This document shows, piece by piece, positions 48,501 to 60,366 of a stretch of 64,000 nt of DNA (positions are counted from its first letter, which is position 1; each line of letters opens with the position of its first letter). The DNA comes from Chalara sp. BL73 (Eukaryota; Ascomycota; Leotiomycetes; Helotiales): NCBI GenBank assembly GCA_918026815.1, contig CAKJVC010000161.1, positions 1 to 64,000 on the forward strand, read 5' to 3'. Below the pieces are notes generated by a model, which was not told where the DNA came from, did not search any database, and worked only from the letters and a program-made list of their open reading frames with translations. The translations under genes and the position numbers were made by a program.

Positions 48501-51500
48501 ATGGGCAAGGAGTTTTACCAAATTTCGCCTCAGTTTCGAGCCACGATCGCAAACTTGCAAAGAGTTTGCACAACCCACGGATTCCCATCCTTTATAGAAC
48601 TGATTGCCGACCCGAATACCAGCATAGAAACTTCCTCGACAATTCAACTCCATTTGGCTCTCACAGCCCTCCAACTTGCAGTGGTAGATCTTTGGAGGAC
48701 CTGGGGTATCGAACCGGATGTCGTGATGGGTCATAGTATTGGAGAGTATGCCGCTCTCTATACGGCAGGAGTGTTGTCCGCAAATGACGTGATCTACCTG
48801 ATTGGAAAACGGGCGGAGCTCATTCAAAATAAAGTTGCTGCAGGCACTCATGGCATGCTATCTATCTCTGGGAGTACTGAGCAAATATCGCGATTCTTAT
48901 GTGACGAGAGTCTAGCAACTTGTGAAGTGGCTTGCTTGAATAGCCCCGGAATGGTTGTCGTGGGTGGCGAAAGGGTACACCTCTCACGACTCAGCGATCT
49001 ACTAAAGGAGCACCAAATTAAAAGCAAAATACTCGAAGTACCATATGCAATGCACTCCAGCCAGATGGATGTCATCATTCCAGAGTTCCGACGACTAGCG
49101 CAGGGAGTGCGCTTTAGCGCACCTAGAATCAACATCGTCTCAACTCTCGTTGGTGAGCTGGTCACCGGAAATGGCGTGTTTGGAATCGAGTACTTGATGC
49201 GGCAAACGAGGGAGCCGGTCAAGTTCGGACAGGCCGTTACCAGTTGCATATCTCAGCAACTTGCAGATTCGACAGCTTTCTGGATCGAGATAGGACCTAA
49301 TCCTGTTTGCTTGGGGCTTGTTCGATCCAGTATTAATATCCCATCAGAAAACGCCTTACCCAGCCTCAAAAAGGGAGATAGCAATTGGAAGACCGCTTCA
49401 ACCATTCTTGCTACTGCCTATCAGGCTAACGAACCGGTTCGTTGGCATGAATACCACCGAGAGTTTACCGCCTGTCTATCCCATGTTACCACCTTACCGA
49501 AGTATGCCTTTGACACAAGGGATTTTTGGATTACATATAGCGACAAAGCTCAACAATTAGAGCTGAACAGCTTAACTTCCGAAAAAAGAATTGAGTCGCA
49601 GCTTATTTCAACATCTCTTCACCACCTCCTGAAACGGGCAGACAGAGAAGAAGAACAATCAGCCGCCTTCACCTCAGATATGTCAAAGCCATCACTTCTG
49701 AAAATTGTCCAGGGTCACAAATTGGCCGGCATAGCTGTTTGCCCTGCAGGAGTTTACAGTGACATGGCACTCACAGCGGCACGGTATCTATTAACCGATG
49801 GAGTATCTACCGCTCCATTTCCGTCACTCTCCATCCTAGACACTGAGATTGATCATCCCGTTGTGCCATCGCCAGATGCTCAGAAAGTTGTTCAAGTTAA
49901 CATTCACAGAGAGAAACAGCAAGCTGACAGTTTCTGGGTTTCATTTACTGATCATATTAAACCATCTTCTCCTACAATCTCTAAGTGCCTTGTTCGCATT
50001 CGAGATGACACGGCATTTGGGATCGAAAAACAAACACTATTATCATCAATACAACCAAAAATTGACAAACTGTTAAAAGAGGCGAGGGCAGGGAATGCCA
50101 ATCGACTCCAGGGAAAAATATTCTACAAGCTGTTCTCCAATCTTATGGACTACGGTGAAAACTATGAAGCAGTTCAGGACGCCATCATCGGCAATGACTT
50201 CAGTGAGGCTATTGCCACTGTTAGGCTCCCACAGCATGTAGCCAATTCTGATGAGAAATTCACATTGTCACCATACTGGATTGATGCTCTTACTCACTTG
50301 GCGGGGTTTCTGTACAACGGCAACCCCATGAACTCTTCAGATGACCTGTACCTCGCTACGCACGTAGACAGGCAGGAGATTAGCCCTCAGGATTTCCAAT
50401 CAGATATCCAATATAAAATATACTCCTATATCGAGCGTCCTCAAGGTTCCCAAGGCGGAGGAACTTATCGGGGACACGCTTATATCCTTCATAATGATTC
50501 TATTGTGGGTTTTCTACAAGGAGCAAGCTTCAAAAAAATGCCACGCAAGACCCTCCAACGCATCTTAGGCAAGACCGACCCTCCAAAGGCCACTAAGAGC
50601 CCCCAGCAAAGTCACCCGTCTTCCAATGAATTTTTGAAAACCAGCCATTATACTGGTCTTTCAGAAGAGGCCTTGCCCATGAAGAACGGTCACTCTATCA
50701 ATGTTACCAACGCCCACCTGCCTAATGGTAAAAATGGACAGAGAGTCTCCATCGTTGCTGCGTTTCGCGAGATCTTGCTCGATGAAACTGGTATGACAGA
50801 AAGTGAACTTACTCCGTCCACCTACTTTTCTGAGATTGGCGTCGATTCTTTGATGGGTATCTCCATTCTTGCGGCACTTAAGACAGAGACAGGACTCGAA
50901 TTAGGAGCTTCATTTCTCATGGAACATCCTTCACTTGAGGATGCGCAACGGGCATTGCGTATGGAGGAAAGCAAATTTCCTGGCTACGAAAACGGGATTA
51001 AGGAAACGAACGGCAATGATGGGGCGGCACATGGCTTTAGAGAATGCAATGTCATCCTCATGCAACGCCCGGCCACTTCGTCTTCACGGAGCCCTCTATT
51101 CCTGATTGCAGATGGCGCTGGAGCTGCAGCTGCCTATATCCACCTTCCCAAGCTCGGCGACGATCTCCCGGTCTTTGCAGTAGAGTCTCCATGGGTTCAA
51201 GATCCCGAGAACTTCACTTCCGGCTTCAGTGAAGCTGCAAAAATGTATCTGGCTGCAGTTCGTGCAAAGCAGCCTCGTGGTCCATACTTACTCGGAGGCT
51301 GGTCTGCAGGCGGAGTATTTGCGTACGAAATCTCTCGGTTGTTGCTTGAGGCCGGAGAGCAAGTCAATGGTCTGATTATTATTGACATACCTGGTCCACG
51401 CGATGCCGATATGACAAAAGTGACACCACCGACAATGGACGTAATCAACCAGATCGGGATGTTGAGCGGCATCGATCGCAGCTATTCTGACTCCTCGACA

Positions 51501-51921
51501 CAGACGCAACGTTTGAAAAGACATATGTTAAGCACTGTGACGTGCTTTAGCAAGCTCAAGCCGGTTCCTATGACGTCTGGCCGTCAACCTGGCAAGACGG
51601 TCGTCATCTGGGCCACGAAAGATATTCTGCCTAAAACGGCTATTGGCAGCGGCGCCACCAACGAGTTGTGTCTAGATGCTTGGTTTTACCCATCGCGTTT
51701 CGAATTCGGTCCTAAGGGATGGGATGCACTGGTAGGAGATAGGTTGGAATGGTCTAAGGTGGAGGGAGACCATTTCTCCATCATGACGAATCCTGAAGTA
51801 AGTTCTTGCATAGATAACTAAAACTATGACGGGCGTGAGCTAATGTTTATCCTATTCTCAGGTTGTAGCGCTCGGCAAGGTTATGCAAGATGTGATTATT
51901 AGATGTACTAGAGCTGCTTAA
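45504..51921 (+). CDS. Non-reducing polyketide synthase, SAT-KS-AT-PT-ACP-TE
   Basis: Seven exons: 45504-45793, 45849-46143, 46216-46836, 46888-47835, 47889-48092, 48141-51797 and 51862-51921, one frame of 2024 residues. Domains: starter-unit transacylase with GICGG (Cys121); ketosynthase with VDSACGS (Cys540), EMHGTG and KANLGHAEA; malonyl acyltransferase with GHSIGEY (Ser985); product-template domain with GHKLAG (His1312) and WIDALTH (Asp1501); one acyl carrier with GVDSLMG (Ser1689); thioesterase with GWSAGG (Ser1841) and GDHFS (His1997). There is no methyltransferase, ketoreductase, dehydratase, enoylreductase or reductive-release domain. It should build a fully unreduced chain, cyclise it to an aromatic ring and release it by the TE. 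Layout and length are close to orsellinic-acid-type synthases, except for a single ACP. The exact chain length cannot be read. It is the likely source of the aromatic acceptor for the prenyltransferase at 31.9 kb. Confidence 0.95.
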
Positions 51922-53942
51922 GATGGGATAAATTCTATTTCGTTAGACAATTTGGAGCATAGAGGAGATCTTGGGGCAGAGTAATTATTCGCGCTGTCAT
52001 ATTGATAGATTATTTTATATTATGAGGCATAGCACCCATATCATATTTGGACTTTCATAGAATTACATCCAGGTTTATAGGAATTCAAGCTCGTAACCCA
52101 TTGAAGTGATAGTAGTCAGGATTGCCTCTGATTTTTTCTTCTTCACCTACACCATGCAAATAGTTATTGACTCCTGTAGTCCTTTTGATGGCAGAGCCAG
52201 GAATCTTGGCAAAGAAAGGCTAGTGGAGCACCCCATTCCACCACTTGAGCTTCACATATGTGACTAGGTATATAGTTTCAGGAGCAGTAGTCTTATCAAT
52301 CAGCCATGATTGTAATTTATCTGGGGTGGTCTGCTCAGCGATCGTACCACTATTGCGCAATTCTACAATATTGCAAAAACAGAAATGATTTGTCAACTCG
52401 GGCATCAGTCACGGAAACAGAGTCGTAATCTGAGATTTCGATTCTTCAAGTCGCAACACCGCATCCCTTCGTTATCTGTGTGCAGCACTTCCTTCTGAGT
52501 TCCTCCGCTGCTTACTCATGGGTAGTAAGCTGCAGAATAAGTGCTGAGATTATGTATGAAGACCTTTGTGCATGCCCAATTGCTCCAGCCTTTCCCGTCC
52601 ATGCATGCTCAGGCTTGGCCCTGTTACTTTTTTTTTCTCGGCATTTTGCATAGTCTTTTTATATTACAGACACGATTGATCTATTAGAGCCAATTAGTAA
52701 AGCATCGGTAGCATTATATCCTCTTTAGCTGTTTGGAGGCTTTGATTGACATTCTAAATGAAACATGACTTAAAGTGGCTGGCGTATTAAGGCATGCTAC
52801 ATGGATAGTTCCGCCGAGACATGTATGACAAGGTTAAGCATATGCCGACGTGGCTTCGGAGGGTTTGTGCACCCTAGCGCGCAGATAGTGGGTGGCATAT
52901 AAGCCACCTTCGAGCAGCTCAATTAAGCTTACTCGCTAGCTCGTAAATACCTCCCGCGATATGTCGTGCCCATGGCTGATAAGGTCAGTAAGACACCATG
53001 AGTGGGATTGCTTTCTGCCCTGGCTATTGGATTCTAAAGAATAACTGAACCCAATCTCATGCATTTGCAGTGCCAAGTTGACGACGGCTTACTAGTGCGG
53101 ATGAGGCCAGGCCGGCCCTTCTCGCAACAGAGTGCCTTTCTTGAGCATTCTTTGTAGCTGCATGTGATCCTGGAGACATAGGTTTCAGGTTAGTACACAC
53201 ACAAGAGTCAGTTCGCCTGTGAATCAATGCTTCCCGAGGGATCCGTCGTATTCTCACCCGCTTATCCCGGACAATCAAAACCGCCGAGCTTACTCTAAAC
53301 CTACCTATCTAGAAGAATCCTCCATACTCAGTAATATGAAATGCGCCAAGAAAACAGGGTATCCGAACGAGGTAATTCGGTCATGCCCTACGTCGAACTG
53401 CCCACCGAATGCATATTTCATACATAATTGTACCACACCGGTTCCTGAGGTCATTGTCTCATTGGCTTTATTTGGGACATAATACAACCTATGACGGCCC
53501 GAAGAACGGGCCGGCTAGGCGCGGAAACCCCCTTCCGCTCGGGATCAAACATTTCCGGTAAATGTTGCAAGTTGCTACAATTTTATAGGAACTCTTTGGC
53601 TATTTACAGCAACTTTTAACTGCCTAGCCCTCAAATAATTGACCATCAATGATAAACATCCGCTACTGTAGAAGGACGAGATATCACATTTGCCACGTGC
53701 AGTAGACAGGCCAAATCAGAACTTTATTTTCGTCCCCTCGTAAGCGGTGAGATCCTCAAAGTTTGCATGGCGTATGAGCCAAGATAGCGCAGTAATTGGC
53801 TGCCGGATTTGAGAAATGAGTTTTTATATTATCTCTTTGTAAGAAGATCTTTTGTGATACCATGATTACATCCGCTCTACAACACTTTACGCTCTCTTGC
53901 TTTGGAAATTGCTCTTTCAAATCAACTCAAAGCGCTAGGAGA
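51922..53942. other. Intergenic between the PKS and the Zn2Cys6 regulator
   Basis: No supported gene; frames at 52220-52405 and 53219-53482 lack domains. A perfect GC-rich inverted repeat (53495-53513) is listed separately. A run of T occurs near 52628. Confidence 0.45.
53495..53513. repeat. GC-rich inverted repeat upstream of the regulator
   Basis: cggcccg-aagaa-cgggccg, a perfect 7-bp stem with a 5-base spacer in otherwise AT-rich DNA, about 430 bp before the Zn2Cys6 start. It contains CGG/CCG triplets in inverted orientation, the triplet type bound by Zn2Cys6 dimers, so it could be an operator. It could equally be a chance hairpin. Confidence 0.35.
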
Positions 53943-55902
53943 ATGAGTAATAGTAAGTTAATTCTCCGTTGCACAAGGACTCACAATTGAAAAAAGAATA
54001 GGAAGTGCAGAGACGCGGAGTAGCTCTGGATGTTGGACCTGCCGGCTGCGAAGAAAGAAGTGCGACGAGGCACGTCCGCGATGTACAAGTTGCAATTTGT
54101 TACAAATATCATGTTTTGGCTATGGTCCAAAGCCAGACTGGATGGATGGAGGGAATATGGAGAGAGCCGTAGCAAAAGCAACCTTGGACGCAGTGCGACA
54201 AACCACAGCTCGTAACCGACGCTCTAGACGGTCGCAAAATTTTTCAAACTCTACGGTATCGTACAATGCTTCTACAGCTTCGATTCTCCCAGTTACCAAG
54301 ATCCGGCACACAGATGTTTTACCTACAGAGACGGGACGAGACCCTGAATTTTATGAGGACATGATACAGGACATAACTGCGAGTACTCCACCACCTCCAC
54401 TTGTTGTGGACCCCTTCGGGTCTTTTAACGATTCAGAATCGTTAGCTCTACACAAATTTACTCCTTCATCATCCCCGTCAAAGCCTAGTCTAGACAAAGA
54501 TGCAAGCAAGCTTTCGCAGATTTCCTATATGTTTCCAGCAGGTTTTGAAGAAAAGGGTATAAGTTCGATTATGGACTACATGGACTCTGTGTTCTTCTTA
54601 CAATTCCCTCTTCATGGGCCATTGCCAACTGTAGGCGGACGGGGGTGGTTACTATGGATGCTGATACATGTACGGCCGTTCCAAATCATAACCGATGCGT
54701 TGTGTACGCAATGCCACCAATCTCTACACTTTCCCCCGACTCGTATACGTTCCAGCAATACGCATGAGAATGAAGTAGACAAGATTTCATCACTCCTTCT
54801 CTCAGAACTAAACCAATACATCGATCGTGTTAGTCTGCAAGATTCGGAGTTTCGAGAAGGAAAAATTGATATACTTGTTTGTACTATTCAGTTAATATTC
54901 CTTGAGGTCAGTATCGGAAATATGAGTTAATTACTCGACGCCAAAGCGCTATTATTCTGATGATATATTTTAGGTCTTTCAAGGAGAATCTCTCATGTGG
55001 AGGACACACCTTCAGGCAGCATCTAGTCTTGTATCATTTCTTGCATCCGTGAGTCACCTTATGAATTTATCCATCATATTTCAATACATTAGGAAAACTA
55101 ACTAGCCAAGCATTCCAACTGCAGCAATCAGGACACTAATACTATCTATTCGGCTGTTTATTGTAGTGCATTTAGATTTTTTGCGGGCTTATTTATCTGG
55201 TTTGATGTTATATCTGCTGCATCTATGGGAACTAAGCATCTCCTACAAGATGAAGACGAGCGGCTGCTAGAAACGAATGAGGTCGACCTTGGGGCTTTAG
55301 TAGGATGCGACAATTGGATAGTACTTACCATCCTTAAAACCACTGCACTTTATCACTGGAAGCAAGAGAGAGAGCGAGACGGCAAATTAAGTTTGGCCGA
55401 GTTGGTACGTCGATCGGAGCCGCTTGAGAGGCGTCTAAAACAGAGCTTGAGCAAATCACCCAACTCAATTTATCAGTCGACGATCAGTGGTGACCCTTCT
55501 TCAATATATGGCAACTCTCAGAGAGACATTATAACAGGAATTTTCGTTGGTTCTACACTGTCGTACCTCCACTTCGTTGTTTCTGGCCCCCATCCAGAAT
55601 TAGTAGAGATGCGAGAGAGCGTCACAATGACCATTGAAGCTTTCAAAAAACTCCCGCATCCCTGGTTATTAAGGAGTTTAGCGTGGTCATTCTGTGTTAC
55701 TGGTTGCTTTGCCCTACCGGAAGAAAGAAGCTTATTGAGGAACCTAGTCACTGTGGCTAGGATAGATGGCCCTACGGGTGGAAGCCTAGGTAAAGCACTT
55801 GAGGTTGTAGAGCAGTGTTGGAAGACGCAAGACAGTTCACTGGGATTATGTGATTGGAGGAAAGCGGCGAGCAGCCTTGGGTATGACACTCTTTTTATAT
55901 GA
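53943..55902 (+). CDS. Zn(II)2Cys6 transcription factor, candidate cluster regulator
   Basis: Four exons: 53943-53952, 54002-54906, 54974-55048 and about 55111-55902, giving about 593 residues. The tiny first exon (MSN plus one base) is followed by a 49-bp intron (gtaagt...gaatag). The binuclear cluster is canonical, C14-x2-C17-x6-C24-x6-C31-x2-C34-x6-C41, with the basic run RLRRKKCDEARPRC. The body, with FFLQFPLHGP...GRGWLLWML near residue 200, resembles the fungal-specific regulatory domain of the ACR-2 type rather than the long Gal4 middle region. The last acceptor is uncertain (55111 or 55132). It lies 2.0 kb downstream of the PKS on the same strand, so it is the natural candidate for cluster-specific control, though position is the only evidence. 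Confidence 0.82.
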
Positions 55903-56604
55903 CTAGGCCAGAGTAGGATAGACTATGCCGCTTTAAGCTATGTAATAAATCTAGAAATAAGACTCTAAGTAATATCAAGCTGACCCATCTCTGACATGTT
56001 ATAAGCATCTTCATATCCCCTATCCGAACTTGAACCGTGATATTAGGAAAAATAAGGCCCATTCCCTCCGAACTCCTGGGCAACTCACCTCTTTTTCCGT
56101 TCTCATCGCTGCCTAATCTTACTTCCTAGTTTTCCAATAACCCAACTAATAACACTTTGATCTCGAATCCTGCAAACAAGCGTCCGAGTCACGCATGATC
56201 CCCATCTTCAACATTCCAGCTGTCAGCTGACCTCATGATCAACTTAATCTTGCTCTCCTATTCGAGCAATTTAAGCAGCTTGGAGCAGCGGAAATCATCG
56301 AGCTGATCCATGGGCAAGGTGGAGGGTTGGATCTTGAACGTGTCAAAGGTTGGTATACAGGAAAAGAGGTGAACCTAATAAGCTGAATAGGCATCCCGTA
56401 CACCGTTAAGCGGCGCGGTCTGTAGACAAAGACAGCGGGGCAGTTGCTTTCTGGGCCATTGCAACTATATTCATCTGTATAAATATTTACTGATGAGTCA
56501 TAATAGATATACAGTTCTAGTTAAGACTTACTAACAAAATCCAGATAGAATCTTTAAGATTTCTTAATGAAACTATCCATTTCCCTGGGCTTCAGTTGGA
56601 TTGG
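55903..56604. other. Intergenic, no supported gene
   Basis: Short frames only. A TATA-like patch lies at 56470-56500. Nothing recognised. Confidence 0.4.
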
Positions 56605-56871
56605 CTATTTGATCTTAGAAAACCCATTATTGTCCTGAATTTCCTCAGCATAAACTTTCTCCATTTCTTCTCTCCATGGTTGGACATACTGAGGCCGCGT
56701 AGCGAGACCTACGGTGCGATGAAAGTTTGCTTGTGATGTTGTGTGGATCGCATCGAACGCAGCTTCTCCATTGCTTAGGTTGACGAGTGTGGCAAGTAAT
56801 AGAAGTGGCACTTGCGAGAAATTTTGGAAGTGGAAGATGCATCTATTTAGGTTTGGCCTTGAATAGATCAT
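56605..56871 (-). pseudogene. Cytochrome P450 relic (I-helix region only)
   Basis: The segment AAFDAIHTTSQANFH ... LATRPQYVQPWREEMEKVYA matches the I-helix and following stretch of fungal kaurene-oxidase-like P450s, where A-I-H-T-T-S is typical. No ExxR, PERF or heme-Cys (FxxGxxxCxG) motif could be found on either side. Weak coding-like pieces further upstream on the same strand (56.9-57.3 kb) may be other parts of the same dead gene. Not functional as written. Identification rests on one motif block. Confidence 0.5.
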
Positions 56872-57473
56872 TCACCTTGATCCAGAACCCAATATGTAGC
56901 CTCTTTAAGAAAGCTCACGAACTCAACAGGCAGACTCCATTATTATGCAGGATTCGGAAATTGTGAGTAGACACAGCTCGTCTATCACGAGACAAACGCT
57001 CTTTCTCGGATATAGATGAGTCTCCTTTGGTTGATTCGATTTCTTCATGACAGGTTCGAGGATCTTGCCACCACGTTTTCATTCGTTTTAATCCGCGAAT
57101 AGCAGGTACTGGGTAGATATCATATCAGAAATTCGCTCCAAATCTCATAGGCGCGCATAGTTTGTGACACTGTTAGTGGAACGGAAACTCAAATTCAGTT
57201 TGGAAGAAATACTCACGGAATGGCGACCCGGTGCCAAGAAACCATTTGTAATACACCAAGACGGCTCTCCTGGATCCTTCGCAATCCATAGAACAGACCA
57301 CCATCGCTTCGATCCATTCTTTCCCAAAGCTATGAACCTTCTAGCGAACGGGCAAACCGCGCTTGTTATTCAATCATCACATGGGCTAGCCCTAGTTCAC
57401 TAAATGCACATCAAATCACATCTTGCAAGTCCTAAAGAGTGTTTGCAACAATTTTCATAAGACTCCCCTGATC

Positions 57474-57521
57474 GGGTTCCAGTTGGCCCAGGGTAGAGAA
57501 AAGCTTGGCCAGGGTAGAGAA
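57474..57521 (+). repeat. Left terminal inverted repeat
   Basis: Core gaaaagcttggccagggtag matches exactly the reverse complement of the right end. The outer part cagttggcccaggg differs at only one or two positions. Confidence 0.65.
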
Positions 57522-58043
57522 TCGAACCTTAATTCTGACTAAAATGCTCTACCCTGACCAAGCTTGAGAAGCATAAAGTTCTACCTGACTCAAGTTAAGT
57601 TGTATTCCAATTGTAGTATAGTAGTTGGTTTAGCGTGTGTCCGGCGCATTCTTGGTATATAGTATGCGTATAGTTAGATTGTGGTTTAATTAATTATGAA
57701 ATATATATAAACAAACTGTCGCTTAATTAAGCAACAGCCTACAAGCTTAGCATATTTTTTAGCATATACTAAGCATATGCAAGTTTTATTTTTTACTGTT
57801 AGCAGTAAAAATCGCAAGCATATACTTAGCATGTGCACAACATCTGCTAACAATAGCCCGTTTTGCTTTCACTGTTACTATTGCTAATAATGCTAGTATA
57901 TTAGATTATACATATATACGCTATATGCTAATTATATACAGATTCTTTTAATAACTTGTTATTAATCAACACAAACGTGAAAATACGCATTAAGCCAAAA
58001 AGTAAGTTAGCAAGCATGTGTTTAGTGTATACTTAGCGTTATT

Positions 58044-58092
58044 TCTACCCTGGCCAAGCTTTTCTTTGCCCTGGCCCAACTGTGACCCCCCC
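58044..58092 (-). repeat. Right terminal inverted repeat
   Basis: Reads ctaccctggccaagcttttc then ggcccaactg on the + strand, the mirror of the left repeat, and ends in a C-run. Confidence 0.65.
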
Positions 58093-60366
58093 TTGATAAC
58101 GCGCGGCATTAGTATGTTTGTAGAGAAATTTCTTATCACCCGCTTGAATGATATAGGAACGTTACAAACTTATGCAGGAGTCGAAATCGACAGGATAACC
58201 ACCAACAAACCACGGAGGAATATAAAAGGCATATTTGGATACTATATTTCAGTCAGTAATTTCACGGCTCGTCTAACAGGGGCTTATGCTTTCGAAAATT
58301 CATTGGCCATGGCGGCGTAACTGCCCTTGTACTTAGTTGATGTAAAAAGGGTAAATATTTTGAGTTATGGATCTCGTAACCGTTATAGCAATAATAAAGA
58401 ACAGACTGGGACTCAGCCACGCTGTGTAAGTTCCCAGAGGTATCATATTGCAGCTTGAAAGTATCTGTTGAAGGGTTCGAAAGCCAAACTCTGCTCAATT
58501 GAGCTTTTCATTCTGCAAACGAAACACCCACTCAATTCTGGGAATCCACTTGAAGCTTGACCTCAATGGTAATTCTTCAGCAGACTCACAGATCTCTGTA
58601 AGGTGAGATAAGTGCTCTGTAAAGCGCAATTGATTACACAATCCTTATCCTAATGATAAAAAGTGACTAGAGTAGAATTAGTTGTATCCAGTAGTCTTTA
58701 TATCGGAAAGCAGGGCTGAAACAACTGATTTTCAGCTGTATGCATCGGGTTTCATTTTAAGTTAAGATCGGGATGCAATCACGGTAAGCTTATTAAATTC
58801 CGATAATTAAAAATATCGGAAGCTAGATTACCAATAGCTGCACAGTGTATAACAGGTGATACATACTTCCCTGTTTTTACAATTCATGCACGTATATACA
58901 ACATTGTGTGGTTACGCGCCTGCATAGACCGAAAGCTTTCATATATCAGAATAACAAATTGGAATCCTGGATTCCCATAGTCTAAGTATTAATTTTTCGT
59001 TTTGGTCTGCGGACCTGAGCAGCTGCTGCTTTAGCCTGAGCCCAGAGTGAATGTATCTGAACCAAGAGTAAGCATAGCTGAGCAGAGCCTGAGCATCCTG
59101 AGCACGCCCTGACTCAGCCTTACAATGTCTAAGAAAATTCCAGATTTACCAAGTATCTTTATCACGACTATTAGCTTATATAAAGGCTAGCTTATTATAT
59201 CTATAGGATCCTTATCAAATTAGTCAATAGTAGTTATCTTCTACCTGTTGCTTTTATCATATAGCTGTGACACTAACTATCTAGTACTAGCAAACGTGTT
59301 GTACCAGATGACTAAGAGTACCAAGTGGGATATTGCACAACATGGTCGGCTGCAACAGAGTGGATTAAGTACAGGGAAATAATTGGTACAGTGATGGGTT
59401 GCTGCCGTACTGTTATATAGAGTAAGAAATAGGGAAGAGGATTCCTAGGCTCACTCTTCAGACTTTGGTTATACCTCTTCTGGGCCAGATTCTAGTTCTC
59501 TTAACTTTGGTAAGTATATATCTGACTCTAACGATGAGGAGTAAGAGGGTAACATGAACGATAACTTACCTAAAGTTATTAAAAGGCTTTAGAGCCCAGT
59601 ATAAGACAAAGATTGATGACGAGCAGAAAGGTTCTGGATTTAGCCAAACTGGTCAAAAAAAAAACTTTCAGGAGTATAGATATACCTGTACACACAGTAT
59701 TGCCAACGGCGTTTTTGAATCAAACCGACGAGGCTACAACCGGGATGTCAAAACATCTTAGGAAGGCGCACAAGGCACGCAGGCTTCTCCCTGTGCTCGG
59801 TTTTGCGGTCATCAACACGGCCCAAGAATGCCGTTTATACACAAGTCGACCTATGGAGTAATACCCAAACAACTCGTTGTCGATTCATGGCTAGTGTGGT
59901 TGTATAGAATTTGCCTCTCTCCTTGGATTACCCTTCATGAAATAGAACTTGTTGCTAGGGAGTCTTGATTCTACGCAACCCGTAACACAACTAGGTTACT
60001 ATAATTGACCACCCCTACCCATAACACTGATTTAAATCCATGGAAGGATTTTAGTGTATTTTTAAGCAGAGGGTACGTCGTCGGGTATGGTAACAACTGA
60101 GAAGCTCAAAGACAGTATTCAGGATAAATGGTCAAAGACTGAGTGAAAGAAGTCTGTGTGCGGATCTCAAATATGTCAGACGGATATAAAAACTGGTGGT
60201 ACGTTTATCAACTATCAACCAGTGCAAACCGAAGGTAGAAGTATGAACTTGATTTTGAATTTTCTTCGGCTAATTACCGGGTGTTCAATGAACAAGTTCG
60301 TCATCGGTAGCTTTCATGTTAGAGCTATCACTCAAAGCCATATATAAGATAACTTTTGCTACTAGT
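58093..60366. other. Gene-poor, AT-rich stretch
   Basis: No supported gene. Around 59020-59120 the words cctgagc and gagca recur many times, suggesting a degraded simple repeat. Short frames at 59613-59861 and 60156-60347 have no domain. Confidence 0.4.

Larger units (their letters stand above)
57474..58092. mobile_element. MITE-like element with terminal inverted repeats
   Basis: About 619 bp bounded by near-identical inverted repeats (57474-57521 and 58044-58092) and with no coding capacity. The interior is very AT-rich (57600-58020) with repeated agcatata/tatgct words and a small hairpin (actgttagcagt, about 57797-57808). A further copy of the terminal motif (ctaccctgaccaagctt) lies at about 57549-57565. 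The structure fits a non-autonomous class II element. Target-site duplication is unclear; the flanks share only a weak ccc(t)tgat similarity. Confidence 0.6.

Noticed and set aside
45504..51921. C-methyltransferase or reducing domains in the PKS
   Set aside because: After the single ACP the sequence goes straight into a thioesterase. No SAM-binding or nucleotide-binding motifs are seen.
52220..52405. 61-codon minus-strand frame downstream of the PKS
   Set aside because: Too short, no domain, and no neighbouring exon found.
59020..59120. cctgagc/gagca repeats as a regulatory array
   Set aside because: Copies are irregular in spacing and sequence; they look like a degraded simple repeat.
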